Assembly: GCA_964456525.1 (NCBI GenBank)
Contig: CAYWAP010000033.1
Span: 1 to 18,504, forward strand
Source: Onthomonas sp964456525
GTDB taxonomy: Bacteria; Bacillota; Clostridia; Oscillospirales; Oscillospiraceae
Length of the DNA stretch: 18,504 nt
Reading direction: 5' to 3'
Part shown: positions 1 through 7,207 of the stretch, piece by piece
Numbering within the stretch: position 1 is the stretch's first letter
How the letters are laid out: every line of letters starts with the position of its first letter
Program-made: the position numbers and the translations under genes
The notes under the pieces: generated by a model
The model's database searches: none
What the model was told of the DNA's origin: nothing
Seen by the model: only the letters and a program-made list of their open reading frames with translations

Positions 1-42
1 AATAGAGGCCGCTTCTGGTGTTTTTTCCGGGTGATATGTATC

Positions 43-1401
43 TCAATTCTTCAGGCTGTTCATTGGCGCCGGAATCCGGCCGCCCCGGGCGATAAAGTCC
101 GCCGCCGACTCCTTGTGTACGGGCATCACAGGCGCGCTCCCCAGCAGGCCGCCCATCTCTACCATGTCGCCCACCTCTTTCCCCGGCGCGGGGATGATGC
201 GCACGGCGGTGGTCTTGTGGTTAATCATACCGATGGCCGCCTCATCCGCGATGATGGCGGAGATGGTGGACGCGCTGGCGTCGCCGGGGATGGCAATCAT
301 ATCCAGTCCCACCGAACAGACACAGGTCATGGCCTCCAGCTTATCCATCGTCAAAACGCCGGAGCGGGCCGCTGCAATCATGCCCTCGTCCTCGGAAACG
401 GGGATAAAGGCGCCGGACAGGCCGCCCACGCTGGAGGACGCCATCACGCCGCCCTTTTTGACGGCGTCGTTCAGCAGGGCCAGCGCGGCGGTGGTGCCGT
501 GGGTGCCGCAGGTTTCCAGCCCCATTTCCTCCAAAATCCGGGCCACAGAGTCCCCCACAGCGGGGGTGGGCGCCAGGGACAGATCCACAATGCCAAACTC
601 GGTGTCCAACCGGCGGCTGGCCTCTTTGGCAACCAGCTGCCCCATGCGGGTAATGCGGAACGCGGTCTTTTTGACCGTCTCCGCCACCACATCGAAGGGC
701 TGGCCCTTGACGGACTGCAGGGCATGATGAACCACGCCAGGACCGGAAACGCCCACGTTGATGATGCTCTCCGCCTCGCCCACGCCGTGGAAGGCGCCAG
801 CCATAAAGGGGTTATCCTCAACCGCGTTGCAGAACACAACCAACTTGGCGCAGCCAAAGCCGTCCCGATTGGCGGTGCGCTGCGCGGTCTTTTTGACGAT
901 TTCCCCCATCAGCCGGACGGCGTCCATATTGATGCCGGCTCGGGTGGAGCCCACGTTCACCGAGGAGCAGACATAGTCCGTGGTGGCCAGCGCCTCCGGG
1001 ATGGAGCGAATCAGTTTCTGATCGGCTTCCGTCATGCCCTTTTGCACCAGCGCAGAATATCCTCCGATGAAGTTGACGCCGCAGGTCTTGGCCGCCCGAT
1101 CCAGTGCCCGGGCAAAGGGGACGTAATCGGCCGTCTCACTGGCTGCGGCGATCAGCGCCATCGGGGTGACCGAAATGCGCTTGTTGACAATGGGAATGCC
1201 AAACTCCAGCTCAATCTGCTCGCCGGTCTTGACCAGATTCTCCGCCTTGCGGCAGATTTTGTCGTATATTTTCCGGCAGGCGGTTTCGGCATCGGGATCC
1301 GCACAGGACAGCAGCGAAATGCCCATGGTAATGGTGCGGATGTCCAGATGCTGCTGGTCAATCATGTCCAGCGTCTGTAAAACTTCGTTTCTGCTAAGCA
1401 T
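43..1401 (-). CDS. UPF0210 (DUF711, PFL-like) family protein, 452 aa
   Basis: Full-length member of the UPF0210/DUF711 family, recognised from its overall sequence (N-terminal QTLDMIDQQHLDIRTITMG, a Gly-rich segment near GGVMASSSVGGLSGAFIPV, and a C-terminal GGLLGSAPVMPVH). The family resembles glycyl-radical enzymes such as pyruvate formate-lyase in fold, but no catalytic role is established, so no reaction is assigned. It is predicted to be cytosolic, with no signal peptide or membrane segment. The ATG at 1401 has a GGGAG site 5-7 bases upstream. It lies 31 bases after an ACT-domain gene on the same strand. That ACT/UPF0210 pair is widely conserved in Firmicutes and suggests the two proteins work together, the ACT protein perhaps sensing a small ligand. 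Length is normal for the family. Confidence 0.93.
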   Translation of the reverse strand: MLSRNEVLQTLDMIDQQHLDIRTITMGISLLSCADPDAETACRKIYDKICRKAENLVKTGEQIELEFGIPIVNKRISVTPMALIAAASETADYVPFARALDRAAKTCGVNFIGGYSALVQKGMTEADQKLIRSIPEALATTDYVCSSVNVGSTRAGINMDAVRLMGEIVKKTAQRTANRDGFGCAKLVVFCNAVEDNPFMAGAFHGVGEAESIINVGVSGPGVVHHALQSVKGQPFDVVAETVKKTAFRITRMGQLVAKEASRRLDTEFGIVDLSLAPTPAVGDSVARILEEMGLETCGTHGTTAALALLNDAVKKGGVMASSSVGGLSGAFIPVSEDEGMIAAARSGVLTMDKLEAMTCVCSVGLDMIAIPGDASASTISAIIADEAAIGMINHKTTAVRIIPAPGKEVGDMVEMGGLLGSAPVMPVHKESAADFIARGGRIPAPMNSLKN

Positions 1402-1432
1402 ATAATTCTCCCGCTCTCAGGTATGTGCCCCG

Positions 1433-1702
1433 TCAAATTCTGTGCATCGCGTTAAAAATATCTTCCCGCTGGGCATGGATGCTCAGATCCATTTTTTCCC
1501 CTTCCTCCTGCAGCGTCTTGACCAGATCGGAAAAGGATATCTCCATTTCGGCGACGTCGACCATCATAATCATAATAAAATAGTCCTGCATAACGGTCTG
1601 GCTGATGTCCAGAACATTGACCTGACGGTTGGCCAGAAGCGTACAGACGTCGGCAATAATGCCCACACGATCCTTGCCAATTACGGTGACGATTGCGCGC
1701 AT
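1433..1702 (-). CDS. ACT domain-containing protein (UPF0237), 89 aa
   Basis: A stand-alone ACT domain of the UPF0237 type. It opens MRAIVTVIGKDRVGIIADV, the beta strand and Gly-containing ligand loop (KDRVGI) typical of ACT folds, followed by NVLDISQTVMQDYFIMIMMV. ACT domains usually bind amino acids or other small ligands and dimerise; the ligand here is unknown. The ATG at 1702 has AAGGGAG (1711-1717) 8 bases upstream. The gene sits between an HPr-like gene (53 bases before) and UPF0210 (31 bases after), all on the minus strand with no terminator seen between them, so they are probably co-transcribed. It is most likely a regulatory or ligand-sensing partner of the UPF0210 protein. Confidence 0.92.
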   Translation of the reverse strand: MRAIVTVIGKDRVGIIADVCTLLANRQVNVLDISQTVMQDYFIMIMMVDVAEMEISFSDLVKTLQEEGEKMDLSIHAQREDIFNAMHRI

Positions 1703-1755
1703 ATCATATTCTCCCTTATATCTCTCGGATTGGACTGGCCATGTACGGCTCCGCC

Positions 1756-2010
1756 TTATTGCTGGCGGGTTGCGGTGAACTGATTCCCGGCCAGCTTTAG
1801 GAATTGCTCCGCGGCCTCTTCCCCGCCGTAAAGAACCACCTGAATCGGGCGGTTCAAATCGACGGAAAACATCGCCATAATGCTCTTGCCATCCACAATG
1901 TAACGGCCGGAAAGGACATCCACCTCACCCGGAATTTGGGTCGTGACATCGACAAAATTTTTCACATCATTGACGGAGGGAAGATGGACCTTAAAAACCG
2001 CTTCTTTCAT
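1756..2010 (-). CDS. HPr-like protein without the phosphorylatable histidine, 84 aa
   Basis: Small protein with the length and C-terminal half of an HPr phosphocarrier. The VDGKSIMAMFSVDLNRPI stretch (about residues 40-57) matches the regulatory Ser46 region of HPr (KSIMGxMSL). The active-site motif around His15 (GIHARPA) is absent: the equivalent stretch, about residues 10-21, reads PSVNDVKNFVDV. Without that His it cannot accept phosphate from enzyme I in the usual way, so it is unlikely to be a PTS carrier. It could be regulatory, through the retained Ser loop. The ATG at 2010 is chosen because AAGGGGG lies 8 bases upstream; a longer reading to 2046 has no such site. It is the first gene of the probable operon with the ACT and UPF0210 genes. 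Confidence 0.85.
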   Translation of the reverse strand: MKEAVFKVHLPSVNDVKNFVDVTTQIPGEVDVLSGRYIVDGKSIMAMFSVDLNRPIQVVLYGGEEAAEQFLKLAGNQFTATRQQ

Positions 2011-2083
2011 GTGAATACCCCCTTGATTTTCCCCGTCTCCAGACAAACCCGGGCAAAGTTTCGCAAAATCCGCCGGGAAACTC

Positions 2084-2112
2084 TGTACAGGAGCCGGGAA
2101 ATTTTATATAAT
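2084..2112 (+). promoter_or_regulatory. Candidate promoter for mtaB (distal)
   Basis: TGTACA (2084-2089) and TATAAT (2107-2112) are separated by 17 bases. The -10 is perfect and the -35 matches 4 of 6. A start near 2119 would give mtaB a leader of about 200 bases that includes the palindromes at 2144-2158 and 2218-2239. The AT-rich core could also serve the divergent HPr-like gene, but no good -35 was found in that direction. Confidence 0.4.
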
Positions 2113-2143
2113 ACCTACTGCATGAGCCGCTTTGCGCTTTGCC

Positions 2144-2158
2144 TGGCAACAGTTGCCA
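2144..2158. promoter_or_regulatory. Perfect 15-bp dyad, operator candidate
   Basis: TGGCAAC-A-GTTGCCA is a perfect 7+1+7 inverted repeat in the 310-base gap between the divergent HPr-like and mtaB genes, just downstream of a TATAAT on the plus strand. The short spacer fits a protein-binding operator better than an RNA hairpin. The binding protein is unknown. Confidence 0.45.
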
Positions 2159-2217
2159 CACCATTGGATAAACCGGGCCGTTTTCCGTCCCTTTCATCCA
2201 GTTAACGGGCCTCACCT

Positions 2218-2239
2218 GCATTTCCATAACGGGAAATGC
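2218..2239. repeat. 8-bp inverted repeat upstream of mtaB
   Basis: GCATTTCC and GGAAATGC are perfect complements around a 6-base loop (2226-2231). No U-tract follows on either strand, so it does not look like an intrinsic terminator. It lies immediately before the proximal promoter candidate at 2242-2270 and may be an operator or a leader hairpin. Confidence 0.4.
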
Positions 2240-2241
2240 CG

Positions 2242-2270
2242 TTGAAATTCTATCAATTCTACAACATGAT
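2242..2270 (+). promoter_or_regulatory. Candidate promoter for mtaB (proximal)
   Basis: TTGAAA (2242-2247), a 17-base spacer and CATGAT (2265-2270) match 5 of 6 and 4 of 6 of the sigma-A consensus. Transcription would begin near 2277, about 45 bases before the mtaB ATG. Confidence 0.4.
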
Positions 2271-2320
2271 TATATCGGTATTCCGTACCAATTACAAGTG
2301 GGAAGAAAGGGCGCTATTTT

Positions 2321-3658
2321 ATGCGTTTTGCTATTTATACACTGGGTTGCAAAGTGAATCAGTATGAGACCCAGGCCATGGAAACGGTTCTGACCCAGCG
2401 GGGGCACACATTGGTTCCCTTTGAGGACGCGGCCGACGCCTATATCATCAACACCTGTTCCGTCACAGCCGTCAGCGATAAGAAGTGCCGCAACATCATC
2501 CGGCGCTGCCGCCGGAATCATTCGGACGCAGTGCTGGCGGTTTGCGGCTGCTATGCCCAGGCCAGCCCCGAACAGGTGGCGGCGCTGGGCGTGGATCTGG
2601 TGGGGGGAACCGGAGCGCGCATGGCCTTTCTGGACCGGATCGAGCAGCTGTTCCTCTCCCGGGATGTGGATGTCTCTGTGGACGACGCCCTTCGCAGGCG
2701 GGACGCCTTTGAGATCCTGCCCGCCGGAGGACTGGCGGGACGCACCCGGGCGCTCATGAAGGTGGAGGACGGGTGCGCCAACTTCTGCACCTACTGCATC
2801 ATCCCCTTCACCCGGGGGCCTGTCCGCTCCGAGCCTCTGGAGGCCGCTGTGGCCCAGGCCCAGGAGCTGGAGCGATCCGGCTACCGGGAGATCGTGGTCA
2901 CCGGCATCGAGATCTCCAGCTGGGGCAAAGATCTGGAGGGGAAACCGGCTCTGATCGACCTGCTGGAGGCCATCTGCCGGGCCGTTCCCGATCTGCGCAT
3001 CCGCCTGGGCTCCCTGGAACCGCGCACCATCACCGAGGAATTTTGCCGGCGGGCTTCCAACCTCCCTAACCTGTGTCCCCATTTCCATCTCTCCCTCCAG
3101 TCCGGCTGCGATGCCACCTTAAAGCGCATGAACCGGCGTTATACCACAGCCCGGTTTCTGGAGTCCTGCCGTCTGCTGCGGCAGTTTTTTGACCGCCCGG
3201 CCATCACCACCGACCTGATCTGCGGCTTTGTGGGCGAGACGGAGGCGGAGTTTGCCGAAACACTGGCGTTCCTGTCCCAGGCCAACTTCTCCGCCATGCA
3301 CATCTTTCCCTACTCCCGCCGGGAGGGCACGGCGGCAGACCGCATGGAGGGCCATCTGCCCCAATCCGTCAAGGAAGCGCGGTGTCACCGGGCCTCCGCC
3401 CTTGCCGCGGACATGGAGCGGGCCTATCTGGAAAGCTGGGTGGGCCAAAGGCTGCCCGTCCTTTTTGAGGAGACCACTGAGGGAACGTCCAGCGGAACAG
3501 GCATGTGGCGGGGCCACGCGCCGAATTATGTGCAGGTCTGCGCCCGGGGTTCCCATTTGCACAACGTCCTGCGCGAGGTGCAGATCACCGGCGTGGACGG
3601 AAACCGGCTTTTGGGCGTCCTCGCTGAACCAGACGAAAGAAAGGGAGAGAGCAAATGA
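2321..3658 (+). CDS. mtaB: tRNA t6A37 methylthiotransferase MtaB, 445 aa
   Basis: Radical-SAM methylthiotransferase that converts t6A at position 37 of ANN-decoding tRNAs to ms2t6A. The N-terminal MTTase domain carries LGCKVNQYE (Cys10), NTCSVTA (Cys46) and VCGCYAQ (Cys75/77), ligands for one [4Fe-4S] cluster. The radical-SAM triad is CANFCTYC (Cys152, 156, 159) followed by IIPFTRGPVRS, which is characteristic of MtaB rather than MiaB. A TRAM-like RNA-binding segment fills the last 70 or so residues. The length of 445 is typical. The ATG at 2321 has AAAGGG about 9 bases upstream. The 3' end overlaps the DUF554 gene by 4 bases (ATGA), so the two are translationally coupled. As an Fe-S enzyme it depends on clusters made by the nifS/nifU system nearby. 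Confidence 0.96.
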   Translation: MRFAIYTLGCKVNQYETQAMETVLTQRGHTLVPFEDAADAYIINTCSVTAVSDKKCRNIIRRCRRNHSDAVLAVCGCYAQASPEQVAALGVDLVGGTGARMAFLDRIEQLFLSRDVDVSVDDALRRRDAFEILPAGGLAGRTRALMKVEDGCANFCTYCIIPFTRGPVRSEPLEAAVAQAQELERSGYREIVVTGIEISSWGKDLEGKPALIDLLEAICRAVPDLRIRLGSLEPRTITEEFCRRASNLPNLCPHFHLSLQSGCDATLKRMNRRYTTARFLESCRLLRQFFDRPAITTDLICGFVGETEAEFAETLAFLSQANFSAMHIFPYSRREGTAADRMEGHLPQSVKEARCHRASALAADMERAYLESWVGQRLPVLFEETTEGTSSGTGMWRGHAPNYVQVCARGSHLHNVLREVQITGVDGNRLLGVLAEPDERKGESK

Positions 3659-4362
3659 CGGGTATGATCGGAGTTCTTGTGAACACACTGACGGTTCTCA
3701 TCGGCAGCACCGTGGGTCTGGTGCTGAAAAAAGGGATTCCAGAACGGATGAGCAGCGCCGTTATGGTTGGCATTGGCTTTTGCACCATCTATATCGGCGT
3801 GGACGGCATGCTGAACGGGGAGAACACCCTGGTTCTCATCGTCTCCATCGTCCTGGGCGCCATCATCGGCACCGGCATGGACTTGGACGGCAAGCTCCAG
3901 ACCCTGGGGGATTGGGTGGAGCGCCGTTTTCCCCCAAAAGAAGGGGAGAGCCTGCCTTTGGCTCAGGGCTTTGTCACCGCTTCTCTGCTGTTCTGCTGCG
4001 GCTCGATGACCATCGTGGGCAGCCTGAACGCCGGCCTTTCCGGTGACAACGAGCTGATTTTTACCAAATCCCTGCTGGACTTGATCTCTTCCTCCATGCT
4101 GGCGGCCAGTATGGGGATCGGAGTTTTGTGTTCCGCTGTTTTTGTGTTGACGTTTCAGGGCGCCCTGGTGCTTCTGGCCGGAGCGCTGTCCCCCGTCCTC
4201 ACCACCTCCGCAGTGGCAGAGCTTACCTGTGCCGGCAGCGTCCTGATTCTGGCGCTGGGCCTGAACCTGATCAAGGTCGGCCATTTCAAGGTGGCAAATT
4301 ACCTGCCCTCGCTGGTATTGGCCCCGATTTTCACCTGGTTGTTCCAGTTTTTGCCGGTTTGA
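3655..4362 (+). CDS. DUF554 family integral membrane protein, 235 aa
   Basis: Matches the DUF554 (YdfK-like) family of bacterial membrane proteins. It begins MIGVLVNTLTVLIGSTVGL and carries the family signatures VLGAIIGTGMDLDGKL, ASLLFCCGSMTIVGSL and LDLISSSMLAASMGIGV. About six or seven hydrophobic segments place it in the cytoplasmic membrane. Function is not established in this family; a transport or channel role is only a guess. The start overlaps the mtaB stop by 4 bases, which implies coupled translation. The purine-rich AAAGAAAGGGAGAG inside the end of mtaB acts as its ribosome binding site. Full length, with no sign of damage. Confidence 0.92.
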   Translation: MTGMIGVLVNTLTVLIGSTVGLVLKKGIPERMSSAVMVGIGFCTIYIGVDGMLNGENTLVLIVSIVLGAIIGTGMDLDGKLQTLGDWVERRFPPKEGESLPLAQGFVTASLLFCCGSMTIVGSLNAGLSGDNELIFTKSLLDLISSSMLAASMGIGVLCSAVFVLTFQGALVLLAGALSPVLTTSAVAELTCAGSVLILALGLNLIKVGHFKVANYLPSLVLAPIFTWLFQFLPV

Positions 4363-4408
4363 TCTGCTGTTGACTCCGTTTTTGCTCCAAAGCAGCCATT
4401 CTCTTTGC

Positions 4409-4431
4409 ATGTGATTTTCCCAATCGCACAT
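4409..4431. repeat. Imperfect dyad upstream of the deacetylase gene
   Basis: ATGTG (4409-4413) and CACAT (4427-4431) form perfect outer arms, with ATT and AAT further in, so the 23-base site resembles an operator-type dyad. It lies 25 bases before the deacetylase ATG. The rest of the 93-base gap shows no convincing promoter. The assignment is tentative. Confidence 0.25.
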
Positions 4432-4455
4432 ACTACCCCCAGCGAGGTGGTTCGT

Positions 4456-5322
4456 ATGAAAATAAATGGCTCTTTGCAGCGGCGTCTGCTCCTGATGACC
4501 GGCCTTTCCGCCCTCTGGTTTGTGCTCTGTGGGCTCCTCTTGCCCCCTCACGCATTGGCCGACAGCCAGGAGACATCCTCTGTTCAGGTTCCCATCCTGA
4601 TGTATCACAGCATTTTGCAGCATGAAAATGGCAGTGTGTACTGTCTTCCGGAGTCGGTGTTCCGGGAGGACATGCTCTATTTGAAACATTGCGGTTACAC
4701 CGCCGTCTTTGTCTCCGACCTGGTCAAGTACGATCTGGAGGGCGTCCCCCTTCCGGAAAAGCCCATTGTCGTGACCATTGACGACGGTTTTCTCAACAGC
4801 CTTACCGCCGCTCTCCCCATTTTGGAAGAAACCGGGATGAAGGCCACCGTCTCCGTCGTCGGCTCTTTTACGGAAAAGAGCATTGCGGAGAACGATCCCA
4901 ACCCGGCCTACGCCTATTTGACCTGGGAGGATATTCGCGCGCTGGCCGCGTCCGGCTGTGTGGAGATCGGCAACCACACCTGGGCCATGCACGAGTTGGA
5001 ACCGCGCAAGGGGACGCGGAAATGTTCCGGCGAAACGGTGGAGAGTTATCAGGCCGCGCTGCGCAGCGACCTGATGGAGCTGCAGGCGTGCCTGGAGAAA
5101 AAATCCGGCGTGACGCCCACTGTTTTCGCCTACCCCTACGGCAGCATCAGCCCGGAGGCGCTGCCTGTGCTGAAGGAACTGGGGTTTCAGGCCGCGTTGA
5201 CCTGCAATGAACAGATCAACTCCCTGACCGGCAACTGTGAGGAGCTGTATTCTCTGGGCCGCTTTAACCGCTCCAGCGGCATTTCCACAGCCGAATTTAT
5301 GTCCCGGGCCGGGATTCAATGA
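4456..5322 (+). CDS. Exported polysaccharide deacetylase (NodB/CE4 family), 288 aa
   Basis: Predicted extracytoplasmic de-N-acetylase acting on an N-acetylated glycan such as peptidoglycan or a surface polysaccharide. Residues 1 to about 34 form a signal peptide: basic MKINGSLQRR, a hydrophobic core, then HALA before DSQ. The catalytic domain begins VPILMYHSI. Motif 1 is TIDDGF (Asp109/Asp110) and motif 2 is GNHTWAMH (His174 and His179), the SHTxxLH-like arrangement of PgaB/IcaB-type enzymes. Motif 3 is FAYPYGSIS. These supply the metal-binding Asp-His-His set. The ATG at 4456 is chosen over an upstream start at 4405 because GAGGTGG lies 5-6 bases before it and the signal peptide then begins correctly. 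It may be read through from mtaB-DUF554. Confidence 0.92.
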   Translation: MKINGSLQRRLLLMTGLSALWFVLCGLLLPPHALADSQETSSVQVPILMYHSILQHENGSVYCLPESVFREDMLYLKHCGYTAVFVSDLVKYDLEGVPLPEKPIVVTIDDGFLNSLTAALPILEETGMKATVSVVGSFTEKSIAENDPNPAYAYLTWEDIRALAASGCVEIGNHTWAMHELEPRKGTRKCSGETVESYQAALRSDLMELQACLEKKSGVTPTVFAYPYGSISPEALPVLKELGFQAALTCNEQINSLTGNCEELYSLGRFNRSSGISTAEFMSRAGIQ

Positions 5323-5354
5323 TGGAAAAGGGGGAAAACTGCCCTTTCCACCTA

Positions 5355-5383
5355 TTGACAGGGTAGGTAAGTCGTGCTACAAT
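5355..5383 (+). promoter_or_regulatory. Promoter of the nifS-nifU-mnmA-rrf2 operon
   Basis: TTGACA (5355-5360), a 17-base spacer and TACAAT (5378-5383) give a near-consensus sigma-A promoter. The predicted start is near 5390, leaving a leader of about 87 bases before nifS. This is the only strong promoter seen ahead of the operon and so the likely target of the Rrf2 regulator. GAC (5357-5359) and GTC (5371-5373) form a weak dyad across the spacer, too short to call as an operator. Confidence 0.8.
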
Positions 5384-5432
5384 CACTTTAACCTACAAAA
5401 CCAGTGGGCAAATCGTCGGACAAAAAGAAACA

Positions 5433-5459
5433 ACGTCCCGCGCTTTGAGGGCGGGACGT
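5433..5459 (+). promoter_or_regulatory. 9-bp hairpin in the nifS leader
   Basis: ACGTCCCGC (5433-5441) and GCGGGACGT (5451-5459) are perfect complements around a 9-base loop. The hairpin ends only 5 bases before the AGGAGT ribosome binding site of nifS. No U-tract follows, so termination is unlikely. It could affect initiation or stabilise the mRNA. Confidence 0.6.
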
Positions 5460-5476
5460 ATGACAGGAGTAATCAG

Positions 5477-6664
5477 ATGAACGTATATGCAGATAATGCG
5501 GCCACAACCCAGATGAGCCGCAAGGCGATTGACGCCATGATCCCCTATTTGGAAGCGGAATTTGGCAACCCCTCCAGCCTGCACTCCGTGGGCCAGCGGG
5601 CCAATGAGGCGCTGACGGCCGCCCGGGAGCGGATCGCCAAGTGTCTGGGCTGTGAGCCCCGTGAGATCACCTTTACCTCCGGCGGCAGCGAGGCGGACAA
5701 CCAGGCCATTATGACCGCCGCCGCCATCGGGGCGCGCAAGGGAAAAAAGCACATCATTTCCACCGCTTTTGAGCACCACGCCGTGCTGCACGCCCTGAAC
5801 AAGCTGAAAAAACAGGGCTATGACGTGGAACTGCTGGACGTCCACTCCAACGGCATGGTCTCCGCCGAGCAGGTGGAGGCGGCCATCCGTGAGGACACCT
5901 GCCTGGTCACCATTATGTACGCCAACAACGAAATCGGCAGCATCCTTCCCATCGCCGAAATCGGCGCTGTGTGCAAAAAGCACGGCGTTCTGTTCCACAC
6001 CGACGCGGTTCAGGCGGTGGGGCATCTGCCCATTGACGTCAAGGCGGAGAACATTGACATGCTCTCCCTGTCCGCCCACAAATTCCACGGCCCCAAGGGC
6101 GTCGGCGCCCTGTACTGCCGCCGGGGGATTCCCCTGTACGTCCTCATTGAGGGCGGCGCCCAGGAGCGCGGCAAGCGGGCCGGCACGGAAAACATTCCCG
6201 GGATTGTCAGCATGTCCGTCGCCCTGGAGGACGCCTGTGCCAACATGGATGTGAATATGGCCAAGGTCTCCGCACTGCGTGACAAACTCATTGCCGGACT
6301 GAGCAAAATCCCCCATTGCGCCGTCAATGGCGACCTGGAGCACCGCCTCCCCGGCAACGTCAGCTTCTGCTTTGAGGGCATCGAGGGCGAATCTATGCTG
6401 CTTCTGCTGGACGCTCGGGGCATCGCCGCCTCCTCCGGCAGCGCCTGCACCTCCGGTTCCCTGGATCCCAGCCACGTCCTGCTGGCCATCGGCCGCCCCC
6501 ATGAGGTTGCCCACGGCTCCCTGCGCCTGTCCCTGTGTGAGTACAACACAGAGGAGGAGGTCGATTATATCATCCAAAACGTGCCCCAGGTCGTGGAGTA
6601 TCTGCGCAACATGTCTCCCGTCTGGCGGGATCTGGTTTCCGGGAAAAAGACCTTCATGCTGTGA
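5477..6664 (+). CDS. nifS: Cysteine desulfurase NifS (class V aminotransferase fold), 395 aa
   Basis: PLP-dependent enzyme that takes sulfur from L-cysteine as a persulfide and hands it to NifU for Fe-S clusters and to MnmA for tRNA thiolation. The sequence opens VYADNAATTQMS. The PLP lysine is Lys202 in LSAHKFHGPKGVGALY, and the catalytic cysteine is Cys324 in SSGSACTSGSLDPSHVL, the extended-loop form found in IscS/NifS class I enzymes. The length of 395 is typical. The ATG at 5477 has AGGAGT 6 bases upstream; earlier in-frame codons lack a site and would reach past the promoter. It is first in an operon with nifU (123 bases downstream), mnmA and an Rrf2 regulator. Confidence 0.97.
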   Translation: MNVYADNAATTQMSRKAIDAMIPYLEAEFGNPSSLHSVGQRANEALTAARERIAKCLGCEPREITFTSGGSEADNQAIMTAAAIGARKGKKHIISTAFEHHAVLHALNKLKKQGYDVELLDVHSNGMVSAEQVEAAIREDTCLVTIMYANNEIGSILPIAEIGAVCKKHGVLFHTDAVQAVGHLPIDVKAENIDMLSLSAHKFHGPKGVGALYCRRGIPLYVLIEGGAQERGKRAGTENIPGIVSMSVALEDACANMDVNMAKVSALRDKLIAGLSKIPHCAVNGDLEHRLPGNVSFCFEGIEGESMLLLLDARGIAASSGSACTSGSLDPSHVLLAIGRPHEVAHGSLRLSLCEYNTEEEVDYIIQNVPQVVEYLRNMSPVWRDLVSGKKTFML

Positions 6665-6787
6665 GCGGCGTCCCCTTCGCGGGCGCGCCCTGATCCGGCG
6701 TCTTTACCCAAATGAGAACCAGCGTATGATTGCACAGAGTCCTCTCCATGCGTCATATGTTACATCTATTCAAAGGAGATTATTACC

Positions 6788-7207
6788 ATGGCTTTATATA
6801 GTGAAACCGTTATGGACCATTTCCGCAATCCCCGCAACGTCGGCGTTCTGGAGGATGCAGACGGCGTCGGCGAGGTCGGCAACGCCAAGTGCGGAGACAT
6901 CATGAAAATCTATCTGAAAATTGACAACGACATCGTCACGGACGTCAAGTTCGAGACCTTCGGCTGCGGCTCCGCCATCGCCTCCAGCTCCATGGCCACC
7001 GAGATGATTAAGGGCAAGCCCCTGAGCGAGGTCATGACCCTGACCAACAAGGCCGTTGCCGAGGCTCTGGACGGTCTGCCCGCTCACAAGCTGCACTGCT
7101 CCGTCCTGGCGGAGGAGGCCATCAAGTCAGCCCTGAAGGACTATTTTGACCGCAATAACATCTCCTATGACCCGGACATGTTCCCCGACTTTGAGCACGA
7201 TGAGTAA
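6788..7207 (+). CDS. nifU: Fe-S cluster assembly scaffold NifU (IscU-type), 139 aa
   Basis: Scaffold on which [2Fe-2S] and [4Fe-4S] clusters are built from NifS sulfur before transfer to target proteins. It is the short IscU-like form, without the C-terminal ferredoxin and Nfu domains of nitrogen-fixing NifU. The three cluster cysteines are Cys35 (NAKCGD), Cys60 (TFGCGSA) and Cys104 (KLHCSVLAEEAI), with the conserved Asp37 beside the first. The ATG at 6788 has AAAGGAG 9-10 bases upstream. Its stop lies inside the start of mnmA (8-base overlap), which implies coupling. The 123-base gap before it shows no terminator or clear promoter. Confidence 0.97.
   Translation: MALYSETVMDHFRNPRNVGVLEDADGVGEVGNAKCGDIMKIYLKIDNDIVTDVKFETFGCGSAIASSSMATEMIKGKPLSEVMTLTNKAVAEALDGLPAHKLHCSVLAEEAIKSALKDYFDRNNISYDPDMFPDFEHDE

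Noticed and set aside
31..1380. 449-codon open frame on the plus strand opposite UPF0210
   Set aside because: It is antisense to a well-recognised gene, has a His/Gly/Asn-rich composition without family resemblance, and arises from GC-rich codon structure.
3526..5319. 597-codon open frame on the minus strand opposite the mtaB end, DUF554 and the deacetylase
   Set aside because: It overlaps three confident genes on the other strand, has a Gln/Gly/His-rich composition, and has no motif.
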